A stretch of 64,000 nt of DNA from Hymenobacter cellulosivorans (lineage in GTDB: Bacteria; Bacteroidota; Bacteroidia; Cytophagales; Hymenobacteraceae): the NCBI RefSeq assembly GCF_022919135.1, contig NZ_CP095049.1:6023001-6087000 (forward strand), given 5' to 3'. Numbering within the stretch: position 1 is the first letter of the stretch; every line of letters starts with the position of its first letter. Under the pieces are notes generated by a model, which was not told the origin of the DNA, searched no databases, and worked only from the letters and a program-made list of their open reading frames with translations. Both the position numbers and the translations under genes were made by a program. Positions 52,775 through 63,000 of the stretch are shown here, piece by piece.

Positions 52775-54244
52775 ATGGGTCACGTCACCGGTTTCAAGGA
52801 ATTCAGCCGCCAGTTGCCGTCTAAGGCCGCACCGCAGGAGCGCGTGCAGCACAACAACGAGTTTGTGGGCATGTACTCCGAGCCCCAGCTCCAGGAGCAA
52901 GCCGCCCGCTGCATGGACTGCGGCATTCCGTTCTGCCACGCGGGCTGCCCGCTGGGCAACATCATTCCCGAGTTCAACGATGCGGTGCACCAGCAGGACT
53001 GGCACGAGGCTTACCAGATTTTGTCCTCGACTAACAATTTCCCCGAATTTACCGGCCGCATCTGTCCCGCGCCCTGCGAGTCGGCCTGCGTGCTGAGCAT
53101 CCACTCGGCGCCGGTGGCCATTGAGGAAATCGAGAAGCACATTATCGAAATTGCCTTCAGCAAAGGTTATGTGCAGCCCACAGCCCCGGTACTCAAGTCA
53201 GGCAAAACGGTGGCCGTGGTAGGCTCGGGTCCGGCCGGACTGGCCGCGGCGGCTCAATTGGCCAAGGCCGGGCACACCGTCACCGTGTTTGAGCGCGACG
53301 ACCGGCCTGGTGGTTTGCTGCGCTACGGCATTCCCGATTTCAAGCTCGATAAGTGGGTAATTGACCGCCGGATTCAACTGCTGGAAGATGACGGCGTGGT
53401 GTTCCGCTGCAACACTGAAATCGGTAAAGACCTCCGGGCCGAGGAGCTGACCCGGACTTTCGACGCGGTGGTGCTGGCCGGCGGGGCCACCGTCCCGCGC
53501 GACCTAGCCATTCCGGGCCGGGAGCTGCCGGGCATTCACTTCGCCATGGACTACCTCACCCAGCACAACCGCCGCGTGAGCAACCTGGAGGTGACCGGCG
53601 AGGCCATCTGGGCCGAGGGCCACGACGTAGTAGTCATCGGCAGCGGCGACACGGGCTCCGACTGCGTGGGCACGGCCAACCGGCAGCGGGCCCGCTCCAT
53701 CACCCAGTTTGCCCTCATGCACCAGCCTGGTACCGAGCGGCCCGCCCACACGCCCTGGCCCCAGGAACCAGCTATTTTCCGGACCAGTACCTCCCACGAA
53801 GAAGGCTGCCAGCGCTACTGGGGCGTCAATACCAAGGCGTTTCTGAGCGACGAAAACGGCCGGCTCCGGGCCTTGCTGGTCACTGATATCACCTGGGAAA
53901 CCGACGTGCTGGGCCGCCGCCTGCACTTCACCGAAATTGAGAACTCAGCCCGCGAAATACCCTGCACCATGGTCATGCTGGCCCTGGGCTTTGCCGCCCC
54001 GCAGTACGAAGGCCTGCTCCAGCAGCTCGGCGTAGCCCTGGATGACCGGGGCAACGTGCAAGCCGCCGAAGGTGACTTTTCTACCAGCCGGCCCAAAGTC
54101 TTCGTGGCCGGCGACATGCGCCGGGGCCAGTCCTTGGTGGTCTGGGCTATATCCGAAGGCCGGGAAGTAGCCCGCCGGGTGGATTCCCTGCTAACCGGCA
54201 AAACGACTTTGCCGAGCAAGGACGCGGTGGGAATGTTTGCCTAA
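52775..54244 (+). CDS. gltD: Glutamate synthase small subunit
   Basis: NAD(P)H-dependent FAD/Fe-S flavoprotein that feeds electrons to GltB. 489 aa. N-terminal cysteine clusters CMDCGIPFCHAGCPLGN and ICPAPCESACV bind [4Fe-4S]; the FAD motif is VAVVGSGPAGLAAAAQL and the NADPH motif DVVVIGSGDTGSDC. The full-length C terminus includes VFVAGDMRRGQSLVVWAISEGR. It ends at a clear terminator. Confidence 0.96.
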   Translation: MGHVTGFKEFSRQLPSKAAPQERVQHNNEFVGMYSEPQLQEQAARCMDCGIPFCHAGCPLGNIIPEFNDAVHQQDWHEAYQILSSTNNFPEFTGRICPAPCESACVLSIHSAPVAIEEIEKHIIEIAFSKGYVQPTAPVLKSGKTVAVVGSGPAGLAAAAQLAKAGHTVTVFERDDRPGGLLRYGIPDFKLDKWVIDRRIQLLEDDGVVFRCNTEIGKDLRAEELTRTFDAVVLAGGATVPRDLAIPGRELPGIHFAMDYLTQHNRRVSNLEVTGEAIWAEGHDVVVIGSGDTGSDCVGTANRQRARSITQFALMHQPGTERPAHTPWPQEPAIFRTSTSHEEGCQRYWGVNTKAFLSDENGRLRALLVTDITWETDVLGRRLHFTEIENSAREIPCTMVMLALGFAAPQYEGLLQQLGVALDDRGNVQAAEGDFSTSRPKVFVAGDMRRGQSLVVWAISEGREVARRVDSLLTGKTTLPSKDAVGMFA

Positions 54245-54268
54245 ACGCCGCGTTGGTCCCTATTATAT

Positions 54269-54318
54269 AGCGCTTTGGTAACATTCCGCGTGGCATGTTC
54301 ACCAAAGCGCTTTTCTTT
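54269..54318 (+). terminator. Intrinsic terminator after gltD
   Basis: agcgctttggt (54269-54279) pairs with accaaagcgct (54301-54311), extended by aacat / atgtt inside, and is followed by tttcttt. It overlaps the 5' region of the following small gene. Confidence 0.85.
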
Positions 54319-54323
54319 GTGGC

Positions 54324-54740
54324 ATGTCATTGCCATCTTCCGTTTCGTCGATTTACTTCCGCAACGCGCTTTGTACCATTTCCTACGACAGCCAGGGCTA
54401 CGTGCTGCTGGTGTGGGCCGATGTTGTTTGCCAGGAACAGGAGCTGCACGCCATTTATGAGCACACGCTCCAGGCCCTACGCCACCACCGTACCGGCAAG
54501 CTGCTCACCGACCACCGCCAGCGCCAGCCCCTGCCGCTCTCGGCCCAGCAGTGGATAGCCCAGCACTGGATTCCGAAGGCCATGCAGGAGGTGGGCTACA
54601 GCCACTGCGCCATTCTGGAAAACCAGACGCCGCTGGGCCGGTTGGCGGCCCGGGCCGTAGGCGACGCGGTTACCCTGCCGTTGGATTTCCGCTATTTCAG
54701 TACGCTGGAAGAGGCAAGTGCCTGGCTGAGCAAAGCGTAG
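54324..54740 (+). CDS. Hypothetical protein, possible STAS-like fold
   Basis: 138 aa from the ATG at 54324. No signal peptide. A beta-alpha pattern (YDSQGYVLLVWADVVCQEQELHAIYEHTLQALRHH, then GKLLTDHRQRQPLP) recalls small STAS/SpoIIAA-like proteins of Bacteroidota that lack known ligands. The end (PLDFRYFSTLEEASAWLSK) is typical of these. No firm family assignment. It starts just after the gltD terminator, so it probably has separate expression or depends on readthrough. Confidence 0.6.
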   Translation: MSLPSSVSSIYFRNALCTISYDSQGYVLLVWADVVCQEQELHAIYEHTLQALRHHRTGKLLTDHRQRQPLPLSAQQWIAQHWIPKAMQEVGYSHCAILENQTPLGRLAARAVGDAVTLPLDFRYFSTLEEASAWLSKA

Positions 54741-54770
54741 GGCAGGCTACCAAAACGCTCCGCTTGTTTG

Positions 54771-54778
54771 TATCTTTG
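54771..54778 (+). promoter_or_regulatory. Candidate -7 box upstream of the ferredoxin-NADP reductase
   Basis: TATCTTTG followed by cgcc, a form common in this phylum, lies 157 nt before the ATG. The leader in between has a small ccacaa / ttgtgg palindrome near 54812-54824. No good -33 element is spaced upstream. Confidence 0.45.
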
Positions 54779-54934
54779 CGCCCCGTCAGGCTTTTACCCA
54801 ACCGAATAAAGTCGCCACAAGTTGTGGTGTTTTGCGTGGTTTTACTGCGCCAAATCGACGTTTCAGCCAACGTTTCTGGGGGCTTAGTTGTTAAGCTTCT
54901 GGCCGTGCCGGCTGCTCATCTTATTGCTTAGTTC

Positions 54935-55951
54935 ATGACCAATTCCATTTCTACCGATATCTGCATTATCGGGGCGGGCCCAGTGGGCTTATTTGCGGTA
55001 TTCGAAGCGGGCTTGCTGAAGCTGCGCTGCCACGTGGTGGATGCCCTGCCCCAGGTGGGTGGGCAGCTCTCCGAAATCTATCCCAAGAAGCCGATTTACG
55101 ACATTCCCGGCTTCCCCGACATCCTGGCCGGTGACCTGGTTCAGAACCTGATGCGCCAGATTGAGCCCTTCCACCCCACCTTCACGTTGGGTGAGCGGGT
55201 AGAGCGCCTGGCCAAGCTCGAAGACGGCTCGTTCCAGCTTTTCACCACCGACGGCACCGAAATCTTCTGCAAAGCCATTGCCATTGCCGGTGGCCTGGGC
55301 TCATTTGAGCCCCGCAAGCCCGCCGTCGAAAGCCTGGAAAGCTACGAAGGCGGCCGCGGCGTGTACTACATGGTGCGCGACCCGGAAACCTTCCGCGACA
55401 AACGCATTGTCATTGCCGGCGGCGGCGACTCAGCCCTGGACTGGACTATTTTCCTAGCCGACGTGGCCAAGGAGGTGACCCTGGTGCACCGCGGCACCAC
55501 TTTCCGCGGCGCCGCTGACTCGGCCGAGAAAGTGCAGAATCTGCACGAAGCCGGCCGGGCCCGTCTGGTACTCTCGTCCAACGTGACGCACGTACACGGA
55601 CAGGACAGCCTGGAAGCTGTGACCATCACCGCCAACGACGGTACGGCCGAAACCCTGCACGTCGATGCCTTCATCCCGCTGTTCGGCCTTACGCCCAAGC
55701 TCGGCCCGATTGGCGAGTGGGGCCTGGAGCTCGAAGACGACGCGGTGAAGGTCAACACCCTGGACTACTCCACTTCGGTGCCCGGCATTTTTGCCATCGG
55801 TGACATCAACACCTACCCCGGCAAGCTCAAGCTTATCCTGTGCGGCTTCCACGAAGCGGCCCTCATGGCCCAGGGGGCCTACAAATATATGTTCCCCGAT
55901 AAGCGCTACGTGCTCAAATACACCACCGTAAACGGAGTACCCACGCTGTAA
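54935..55951 (+). CDS. Ferredoxin-NADP reductase (thioredoxin-reductase-like type)
   Basis: 338 aa, soluble flavoprotein. The FAD-binding CIIGAGPVGLFAVFEAG opens the protein; the NADP-binding Rossmann motif is IVIAGGGDSALDW. The CxxC redox pair of thioredoxin reductase is absent, and the signature LPQVGGQLSEIYPKKPIYDIPGFP is that of TrxR-like FNRs of Bacillus, Bacteroidota and Chlorobi. The partner is very likely the [2Fe-2S] ferredoxin encoded 100 nt downstream. Confidence 0.9.
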   Translation: MTNSISTDICIIGAGPVGLFAVFEAGLLKLRCHVVDALPQVGGQLSEIYPKKPIYDIPGFPDILAGDLVQNLMRQIEPFHPTFTLGERVERLAKLEDGSFQLFTTDGTEIFCKAIAIAGGLGSFEPRKPAVESLESYEGGRGVYYMVRDPETFRDKRIVIAGGGDSALDWTIFLADVAKEVTLVHRGTTFRGAADSAEKVQNLHEAGRARLVLSSNVTHVHGQDSLEAVTITANDGTAETLHVDAFIPLFGLTPKLGPIGEWGLELEDDAVKVNTLDYSTSVPGIFAIGDINTYPGKLKLILCGFHEAALMAQGAYKYMFPDKRYVLKYTTVNGVPTL

Positions 55952-55955
55952 CTGC

Positions 55956-56039
55956 TAGTTGTTAGTTGCTGATTGTCAGCTGTTGGGCACTGCTTTTACT
56001 GCCTTGTCCAGCAACTAACAACCAGCAACTGACAACTAA
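55956..56039. repeat. Inverted repeat between the FNR and ferredoxin genes
   Basis: A left arm at 55956-55985 (tagttgttagttgctg...) and a right arm at 56010-56039 (...caactgacaacta) are imperfect reverse complements over about 30 nt, enclosing about 24 nt. The right-arm words recur before ureAB (28930-28959). Confidence 0.55.
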
Positions 56040-56051
56040 TACCCAACCAAG

Positions 56052-56378
56052 ATGACCGACGAAGTACGCGTATATGTAGAAGAAGCGCCCAGCCAGCGGC
56101 GCGAAGTAGTGGCCCCCACCGACATGGCCCTGAGCCTGATGGAAGTGCTCAAGGCCAGCGGCTACGACATTCAGGCTACCTGCGGCGGTATGGCCTTATG
56201 TGGCACCTGCCACGTGGAAGTGCTGGCCGGCCCCGCCCTTGATGAGCCCAGTGACGACGAGCTGGCCATGCTCGAAAGCCTGCCCGTGATGACCCAAGGC
56301 AGCCGCCTCTCCTGCCAGATTCGTATTACCAACCGTCTCGACGGCCTCGTGGTGCGTCTGATGCCGCAGGGCACTTAG
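56052..56378 (+). CDS. [2Fe-2S] ferredoxin, adrenodoxin type
   Basis: 108 aa electron carrier. Four cluster cysteines at C44, C50, C53 and C88 (QATCGGMALCGTC ... LSCQI) give the CX5CX2C spacing of adrenodoxin/Isc-type ferredoxins, not the CX4CX2C of plant-type. Acidic residues around DEPSDDELAML fit partner docking. Reduced presumably by the upstream FNR; possible acceptors are unknown. It ends at a bidirectional terminator. Confidence 0.93.
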   Translation: MTDEVRVYVEEAPSQRREVVAPTDMALSLMEVLKASGYDIQATCGGMALCGTCHVEVLAGPALDEPSDDELAMLESLPVMTQGSRLSCQIRITNRLDGLVVRLMPQGT

Positions 56379-56400
56379 GCCCCGCAGATGTTGATACCAA

Positions 56401-56435
56401 CAAAAAAGGAGAACCAGTTTGGTTCTCCTTTTTTG
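56401..56435. terminator. Bidirectional intrinsic terminator
   Basis: caaaaaaggagaacca and tggttctccttttttg are exact complements (16 bp) around a gtt loop, with T-runs in both orientations. It separates the ferredoxin gene (+) from the basic secreted protein (-). Confidence 0.93.
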
Positions 56436-56458
56436 TTGCCTACAGGGGCGAAATAGGC

Positions 56459-56968
56459 TTAGCGCCGACGCTTCTTTGAGCTGCTACTCTTCTTGCTGGA
56501 GCTTTTCTTTTTTGTAGAGCTCTTTTTCTTGGTGGAGCTGCTCTTCTTTTTCGAGGAAGAATGCCGGCGCGACGAGGACCTGGATGAGTGGTGGGAGGAG
56601 CGACGCCGGTGCGTGGTGTGAGGCCGGGCAGTGGGCTTCGCGGCCGGGGCGGCAGCTTCTTCAGGCTTGGCTTCTTCCGGGCCGATAAAGTTGCGGGCCG
56701 TCATTTCCTCAGCAGTAGCGGCCTGCTGGCTGGCGGCTTCTTCCTGGGCCGCTGCTTTGAGGGCGGCGGCCTGCTTGCGTCGCACCGGCATCAGAAAGTC
56801 CCGCTCGGCGCGCTCCTGGGCCGAAAGCTTTTCCTCACCGGGCAGCGTGGCCGTTACGGGCAGTACTGCCTGGCCCTTATGGTCGGTCGAAAGCGTTTTT
56901 TTTCCTCCTTGTGCAAAAGCCGGCGCGCTGAAAAACAGCAGGCCCGCCACAACATATAGTATCCGCAT
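56459..56968 (-). CDS. Secreted Lys/Ser/Arg-rich protein with histone-like tail
   Basis: 169 aa from the ATG at 56968, immediately before a signal peptide (MRILYVVAGLLFFSAPAFAQ); a start at 57028 would not. The mature half (about 20-105) is Ala/Glu/Gln-rich and helical with an ERDFLMPVRRKQAAALKAAA stretch. The tail (about 110-169) is nearly only Ser, Lys, Arg and His in short repeats (SSSKKK, STKKK). Such tails bind DNA or acidic polymers; in an exported protein it may bind cell-surface polyanions or extracellular DNA. No family recognised. Own promoter at 56998-57029. Confidence 0.7.
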   Translation of the reverse strand: MRILYVVAGLLFFSAPAFAQGGKKTLSTDHKGQAVLPVTATLPGEEKLSAQERAERDFLMPVRRKQAAALKAAAQEEAASQQAATAEEMTARNFIGPEEAKPEEAAAPAAKPTARPHTTHRRRSSHHSSRSSSRRHSSSKKKSSSTKKKSSTKKKSSSKKSSSSKKRRR

Positions 56969-56997
56969 TGCTATTAGGTCAAAGGGCTTGGAAATGG

Positions 56998-57029
56998 CAA
57001 AATTACTATTGGCATTTTTTACTACCAAA
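56998..57029 (-). promoter_or_regulatory. Bacteroidota-type promoter of the basic secreted protein
   Basis: On the minus strand TTTG (57029-57026), a 20-nt spacer and TAATTTTG (57005-56998) match the TTTG-N19/21-TAnnTTTG consensus fully. The -7 box is 29 nt from the ATG at 56968, which supports that start. Confidence 0.72.
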
Positions 57030-57099
57030 CGTCAGCTTCTTTTGCACTCAGCCAAAGGCCTATTCAAAGACTTGAGGCAGCATTTCATCCCAAAAAATC

Positions 57100-60000
57100 C
57101 TATTTCTTCAACTTATACTCAAGTGACTCCACCCGCACCCGGGTACCGGCTGAGTGGGCCGCAAACTCCGGGGCGTAGAGGCATTGCAGCTGGCTCAGGC
57201 CACCCGAAAAATTGCCGCTTTGGGCGGCCCGCAGCCGGTATTCGAATGTGTGGGTGCCCTTGGGAAAATAGCTGATGAAAAAGTTGGTGGCAGCATCCCG
57301 CGGACTCTCGTAGTAGCCCAGCCCGCCCTGGTAGCGGTAGCCCGAAGTCTGGCCAATAAGCTCCAGGCCTGCCGCCCGCTGATCCTTCAAGTGCACGTAT
57401 TCCAGGTTCCGGTCGGCGCGCAGCACCAAGCGCACCACCAGCACGTCGCCTACCTGCAAGGGCGTGGCGGCCGTGAGCGGCTCCAGCACCGGGCCGCCGG
57501 CAGTGCGCTGCTCCCGGTAGAGCTGGCGCTCCAGTTGCAGGCCAGTAGTGGCGGCCGCTACTTGGTCAATTTGCTCGAAATACTGCCAGTACAATGCCCC
57601 CCAAGCCACGCCTGCATCAGTTTTGCGCACCGTGACTTTGCCTTGCTCGGGCCGGATACTGGCCGCATCGAAGGTAGTTTTGAAGTAGCCGGTGCCGGCT
57701 TGCTGCGTTTTGGGCGCCGGTGCTGCCACACCGCCCAGCGTGATTTGCAGGGGTTGGGCGGGCTGCAGCCAATCGGAGCCGCGCAGCAGCAGGGCGTAGC
57801 AGGCATCGGCGGTGGCGCGGGTGCTGGCCCAGTTCTGGGTCTGCTTTTGCTTGAGCAGCCAGAGCTTCATTTCGTCCACAGCCCGCTGGTTGTTCTGTAC
57901 TTCGTCGAAAGCCTCGATGAGCGTGGCCTGGGTTTCGGTGGGGGCCTCGCGCCAGTAGTAGCCGCCGCGCACTTCCTTCCAGTACATGCCCAGCTCCTCG
58001 GAATGCAGGGCATTTTGCGTCAGGGCCGTCATGATATCTTTCACGGCGGCGGGCTGGGTTTTGCCGCGGTGCAACGCCAGAGCAGTCTGGGCTTGCAGGT
58101 AGCGGGTCTGGCTGGTCCAGAACGAGGCAGCCTGCTGCTGGTAGTAAGCGTGGGCAGGCTGGTCGGCTTTGGCTACGGCCGGGCTAGGCCAGAAACTGCG
58201 GGCGTACAGGGCCTGAATCTGCAGGTCGTGGAGGTGATTTTGCTTCAGGTCTACGCCTTTCTGGCGCCGTAGCTCGGTATAATCCTTCTGCAGCTGTCCG
58301 TCGAGGTAGTTTAGGGCTTGGCTCAGAATCCGGGCCGCTTGCGCGTCTTGCGTGACCGGGAAGGCGCCCAGGCGCTGTAGTTTGCCAAAGCCGGCCACGA
58401 TGAGCTGGGTGATATAGCGGTCATCAGGCATTCGCTCAAACCAGGGAAAGGCCCCGGTTGGGCTTTGCATTTTGGCCAGCTTGGTCAGGGCCCGGCTGGT
58501 TTCGGCTTTGAGGCGGGTTTCGTCGAACAACTCGGCGAGGCGGCGCATCCGCTCCGTTTCCGACTGCGCGTCGCGCACCCAGGGCGTTTCCTGCAGCAGC
58601 AAGGCTTTCAGCTCCTGGTTCTGCTCCAGCTTACTGGCCAGGGCGGCGGAGTTGCCATTCAGCGCAGCCCGCTTCCACTCATCCAGCATAGGCCGAATGC
58701 GGGGGTTACTCTGTAGAATATTTGCTGCCAGCAGGTTGGCGTACAGGCGACTAAAGACCTGCTCGGAGCATTCGTAGGGATACTCCGTCAGGTACGGCAA
58801 AGCCTGCACGGCGTACCAAGCCGGGTTATGGGTCATTTCCAGCGTCAGGGAGTAGTTGCGGCGGGTGGCCGAGGTGGTGCTGGTCAGCTTCTTGAGCTCA
58901 AACTCGCGCGTGGCCGGGCCTACAATGGGCAAGGGCAGGCTTTCGGTGATGAGCAGACGGTTGGGCAGCACCGGCAGGGTGTTTTCCTCCCCGTCGGAGA
59001 AAGTAGGCTGGTCGTTTGTAGCTTTTGAGTGGGCCTTTTTGGTCCGCTTGGGCTTCTTGCCGGTGGTTGGCTGCTTGTGGTCGGCTTGTCCTTGCGCTAC
59101 CACGCGGTAGGTCAGGGCCTCCAGCGGCAGCTGACCTTCGGCGGTTTTGGGAATAGTCAGGTCCCAGCTCACGGCCGCGCTCTGGTTGGCACTAACCGAG
59201 AAAGGCACCTGGGCGGCGCTTTTCAGCACCACGTTTTCCACCGGCTGTTGGGTGCGGGCATCGAAGAGAAAGAGTTGGGCCGTGCCGCTCAGCGGCTGGT
59301 CGGTGAGGTTGCTGAGCTTGGCCGACAGCCGCAGCTGGTCGCCTTCCCGGAAAAAGCGCGGGGCGTTGGGCGTCACCTGCAGCTGCTTTTGGGTTACGAG
59401 TTCCCGCTGGAGCAGGCCGCTGTGCAGCTGCTGATCGTGGGCCAGGGCCAGCAGTTGCCAGCGCGTCACGGCTTCGGGCATCTGAAATTCCAGCACGGTT
59501 TCGCCTTGGGCATTGGTGCGCAGGTCGGGCAGCCAGAAGGCTGTTTCGCGGAAATCCTTACGGGCCTGCACGGCCGAGAGGTCAGGCTGAGGCGTAGCAG
59601 CGCCAGCGGGCGGCGGAGAGGCTGGCGCGGGGGCACTGTTACCGGCCATGGCCTGGGAGTCGGCCATCCCCATTTCCTCATCTCTCTTAACTACCGGTGC
59701 CCTAAACTTCATGGAGCGAACCATAGCCGGCGCAGCCGTATTGCCTCGTACTGTCTGGGTGGAAATCACCTTATCCTCTAACTCTTCCTGATCAGCCAGT
59801 TCGCTGACGCCACTTTCCGGCTCGTACAGGTAGCCCCACCAGTTGATACCCGGGTACCGTCGTCCGGCCCCGGCATCATAATTCGGATTGTCGCTAAGCA
59901 GAGAAGTAGACTCCAGCGTGCCGAAATGTCCATTCCAAGCCAGGCTGGCCGGATAATACGGGCGCGGAAAATCCAGCGGGGGAAAAGAATGGGGCTGGAA

Positions 60001-63000
60001 GACATCCAACGATTTGTCGTAGAGCGTGGCCAGCAGCTCAGCCGCGGCGGGCTTACCGTCGGTTTGGTGAATAGTTACGCGCCAGGTTTCTTTCTGACCC
60101 GGCTGTAATTTGTCGCGGAATGTGGCCACGCTCAGCACCAGAGGTGCGGGCGGCGTAGCTACTTGCACGTGAGCCGTATACAGATAGAGACGATTGTCGC
60201 GCACCTGGGTAATATGCACGTAGAGCTGTTCGCCCTCCAGGGCGGTGGCCACCGGAACCTCCACGACGCGCTGCTCATTGGCGGCCAGGGTCAGCCACTC
60301 GCGGCGCAGGGTTTCGCCCTGGACTTCAGCTTCCAGCAACACGCGCGCTCCGGCCTCGGAGCTGCCCACCAGAAAGCGGGCCGTTTGGCCCGGTGCCACA
60401 CTGTCCTGCAGGGCCACAAACCAGTTGGGCGTCGGCAGCGGCAGCGTGGCGGTGGTGGCCGAATACAGCGTGAAATAGTGCTCGGCTTTCACCGGCTCCT
60501 TACTCGTGCTGGCCGTGGCTTCGAGTACGTAGCGGCCGGGCTGCTGGGTAGCCAGCGCGGCGGGCAGCTCAGCCAGCAGGGGGCTTTTCCCGGTGTCAAA
60601 TTCCTGGGTGAGCACCAGGGTACGAACCCAGGTACTGTCATTGTCTTCCAGCTCGTAGGCATCGAGCGGAAACTGGCGTTTAAACTCCTCCCGGCTCAAC
60701 ACTTCCCGCTCCGGCCGTTCCCAGGCGCGCGGGCGGAAGGCGCTGGCGGGTGGCCTAAGACGGTAGAGGCGCAGTTGCCCACGAGCTGGCAACGGAGTAC
60801 CGGCCGCGTTGGTGCTGAACAAATGCAGGGCTGGCTGCTTTTCGCGGTTTATCAGTCCCGGCATGTCCAGACGCAGGCTCAGGGCCTCGGCCCCGATGCT
60901 CACGCTCTGCTCACCGGTGCGGGTTTCGCCGGCGGCATCGGTTACGTCAGCCGTCACTTCGAAGAGGTAGCCAGGCTGCCAGGGGCCACGCTTACCGGCG
61001 GGCAAAGCCTCACCTTTGGCCACAAACTGCACCGTAAAGCCGCCCGCCGAATCGGTTTGGGTCGTACCGTTCAGGATTTCAACCTGCCCCGGTCCGCGGG
61101 GAATTCCGAAGCCACGGCCAAACATTGGCCAAAGGGTGCGGCGCACCACGCGGTAGCTCACCTGCGCCCCATCGACGGCCTGCCCGGCATAGGCGGTGGC
61201 TTTGCCGCGCACTACCACCGGCTGCCCCAGCACGGGCGTGCCCGCCACAGGTTCAAACGTGACTTGGAACGAGGGGCGCTTGTAGTCTTCCACGGCAAAG
61301 CTGGTACTGCCAAAGTCGGTTTGCAGACTCATTACCCCATTGAGCAAGCCGGTGGGCAACACCATCGAGCCGTGGAAGGAGCCAAAGTCGGAGCTGGTAA
61401 AAGAGAGCGTCTGCACCGTTTGCCCATTCACATCCTGGAGGCGCACCGTCACGGGCAGCTTCGTCAGCAAGCGGGACTTGTCGGCCCGGGTTTCGGTAGC
61501 AATGCCTTTGAAATACAGGGTCTGGCCGGGACGGTAGATGGCGCGGTCGGTGTACAAAAAAGCCTGGCGCTGGACCGTTTCCCCGCGCTGGCGGCTGGTG
61601 CGCGGACTAAAGCTGCTCTCCTCCCCTATCAGCAGCGAGTCGGGGCCTTTGGTGAGCAGCAGAGCCCGCAGCGTCGTGTATTCGCCGATACTCGGCGCGG
61701 GCTTGATCTGCGTCAGTCCTTCCGCGGTGGTGGTCTGGGCCGGGCCGCGCCGCTGCTTGTGGGTACGGGCTTTCTGGTCGTAGTACTGGAAGAAGGGCAC
61801 TACCGTCACGGCGCTTTGTGGCTGGCCATTTTGCCGGTGCAGGACCAGTACTTCGGGGCCTGCCACCTCTGCGCCGCCCCGGCGCACCTGGCTTAGCAAG
61901 CTGGCCGTAAGCTCAGCGTAGGCGGTAATAGTGCCGGCCTGCTCCTTGGTGGCATTTTCGGCTTTGGTACTAATGACCACTACGTACTGGCCAACTGGCA
62001 GTGCTGGTCCGGCGTGCTGTAGCGAGTGGCGGCGGTAATCCTGGGGACCAGCCACGTCCAGGGTCCAGGCGGCCGCCGGCTTGGCGGCCAAGGCCCGGGC
62101 GTAGGTTTTGCGGAAGTCATTTTCCTCCCCATTGTTGTCAGAAAAGCGCACCCGCACGGCCTGGGCCGTGCTGACCCGGTAGGCCTTGGCGTACAGGCGC
62201 GACACATTCCGCACGTTGAGCCGCAACAGCCAAGGCTGGCCGGGCAGCACCACTTCTTCGGCAGTGAAGCTCAGGTCGACGGCTTCCAGGCGCTGCCGCA
62301 GCGCCGCCGCCCGCCGCCCGCCCACCGACTTGGGAAAGCGCTGCTCGGCCAACCGGGCCAGCTCATGGGCTTTGGCCGGATCGGTTTCTTCCAGGGTTTG
62401 GGCCTGCTCGGCCAAGAACTCGGCGGAAATGGGCAGCTGTTGCAGCGCTTCGGCCTCCCGGGCCAAGGCTGCACGGTACAGGTCATCTTTGGCGGCCATC
62501 GGAGTGTGCTGGTACACGAAGCGCAGCCGCTTGAGCGTCACATCGGCCAGGGCCGCGGGGTTGGCAGCCTCGGTCAGGCGGAAAGCAGTAAGCTGCTGCA
62601 ATGCCCGCAAGGCGTGGAACTGCCCGTTGAGGGAGTCGGCCGGTGGGGCGCTGAGCGGCAGCCGGGCAAAGTCGGCGGCGGGCCCGAACAAGGCCGGGTT
62701 CTGGAGCTCAAACTGGGCGGCGGGAGTGGTAATGTAGTACTCGTCGTTGCCCAACCCTTCAACGGCGCGGTGGGCCAGCAAATCGTAGAGCGTGGGCCGC
62801 AGCTCTCGGCTTTCGGCATCACCGCCCCGCACGGCGTACCCCAAAGCCGCCAGTTGCAGTTTCTGCTGGCGCGTGGGCTCGTCGGTGAGCGAGGCGCGGT
62901 AGTGCTGCACCACGGCGCTGCCCAGGCGGGCGGCATCCCAGGTCTGGATATCAGCGGCGCTGGCGTCGGCAGCATTGGGGGTCGTAGCCGTGCGGTTGTA

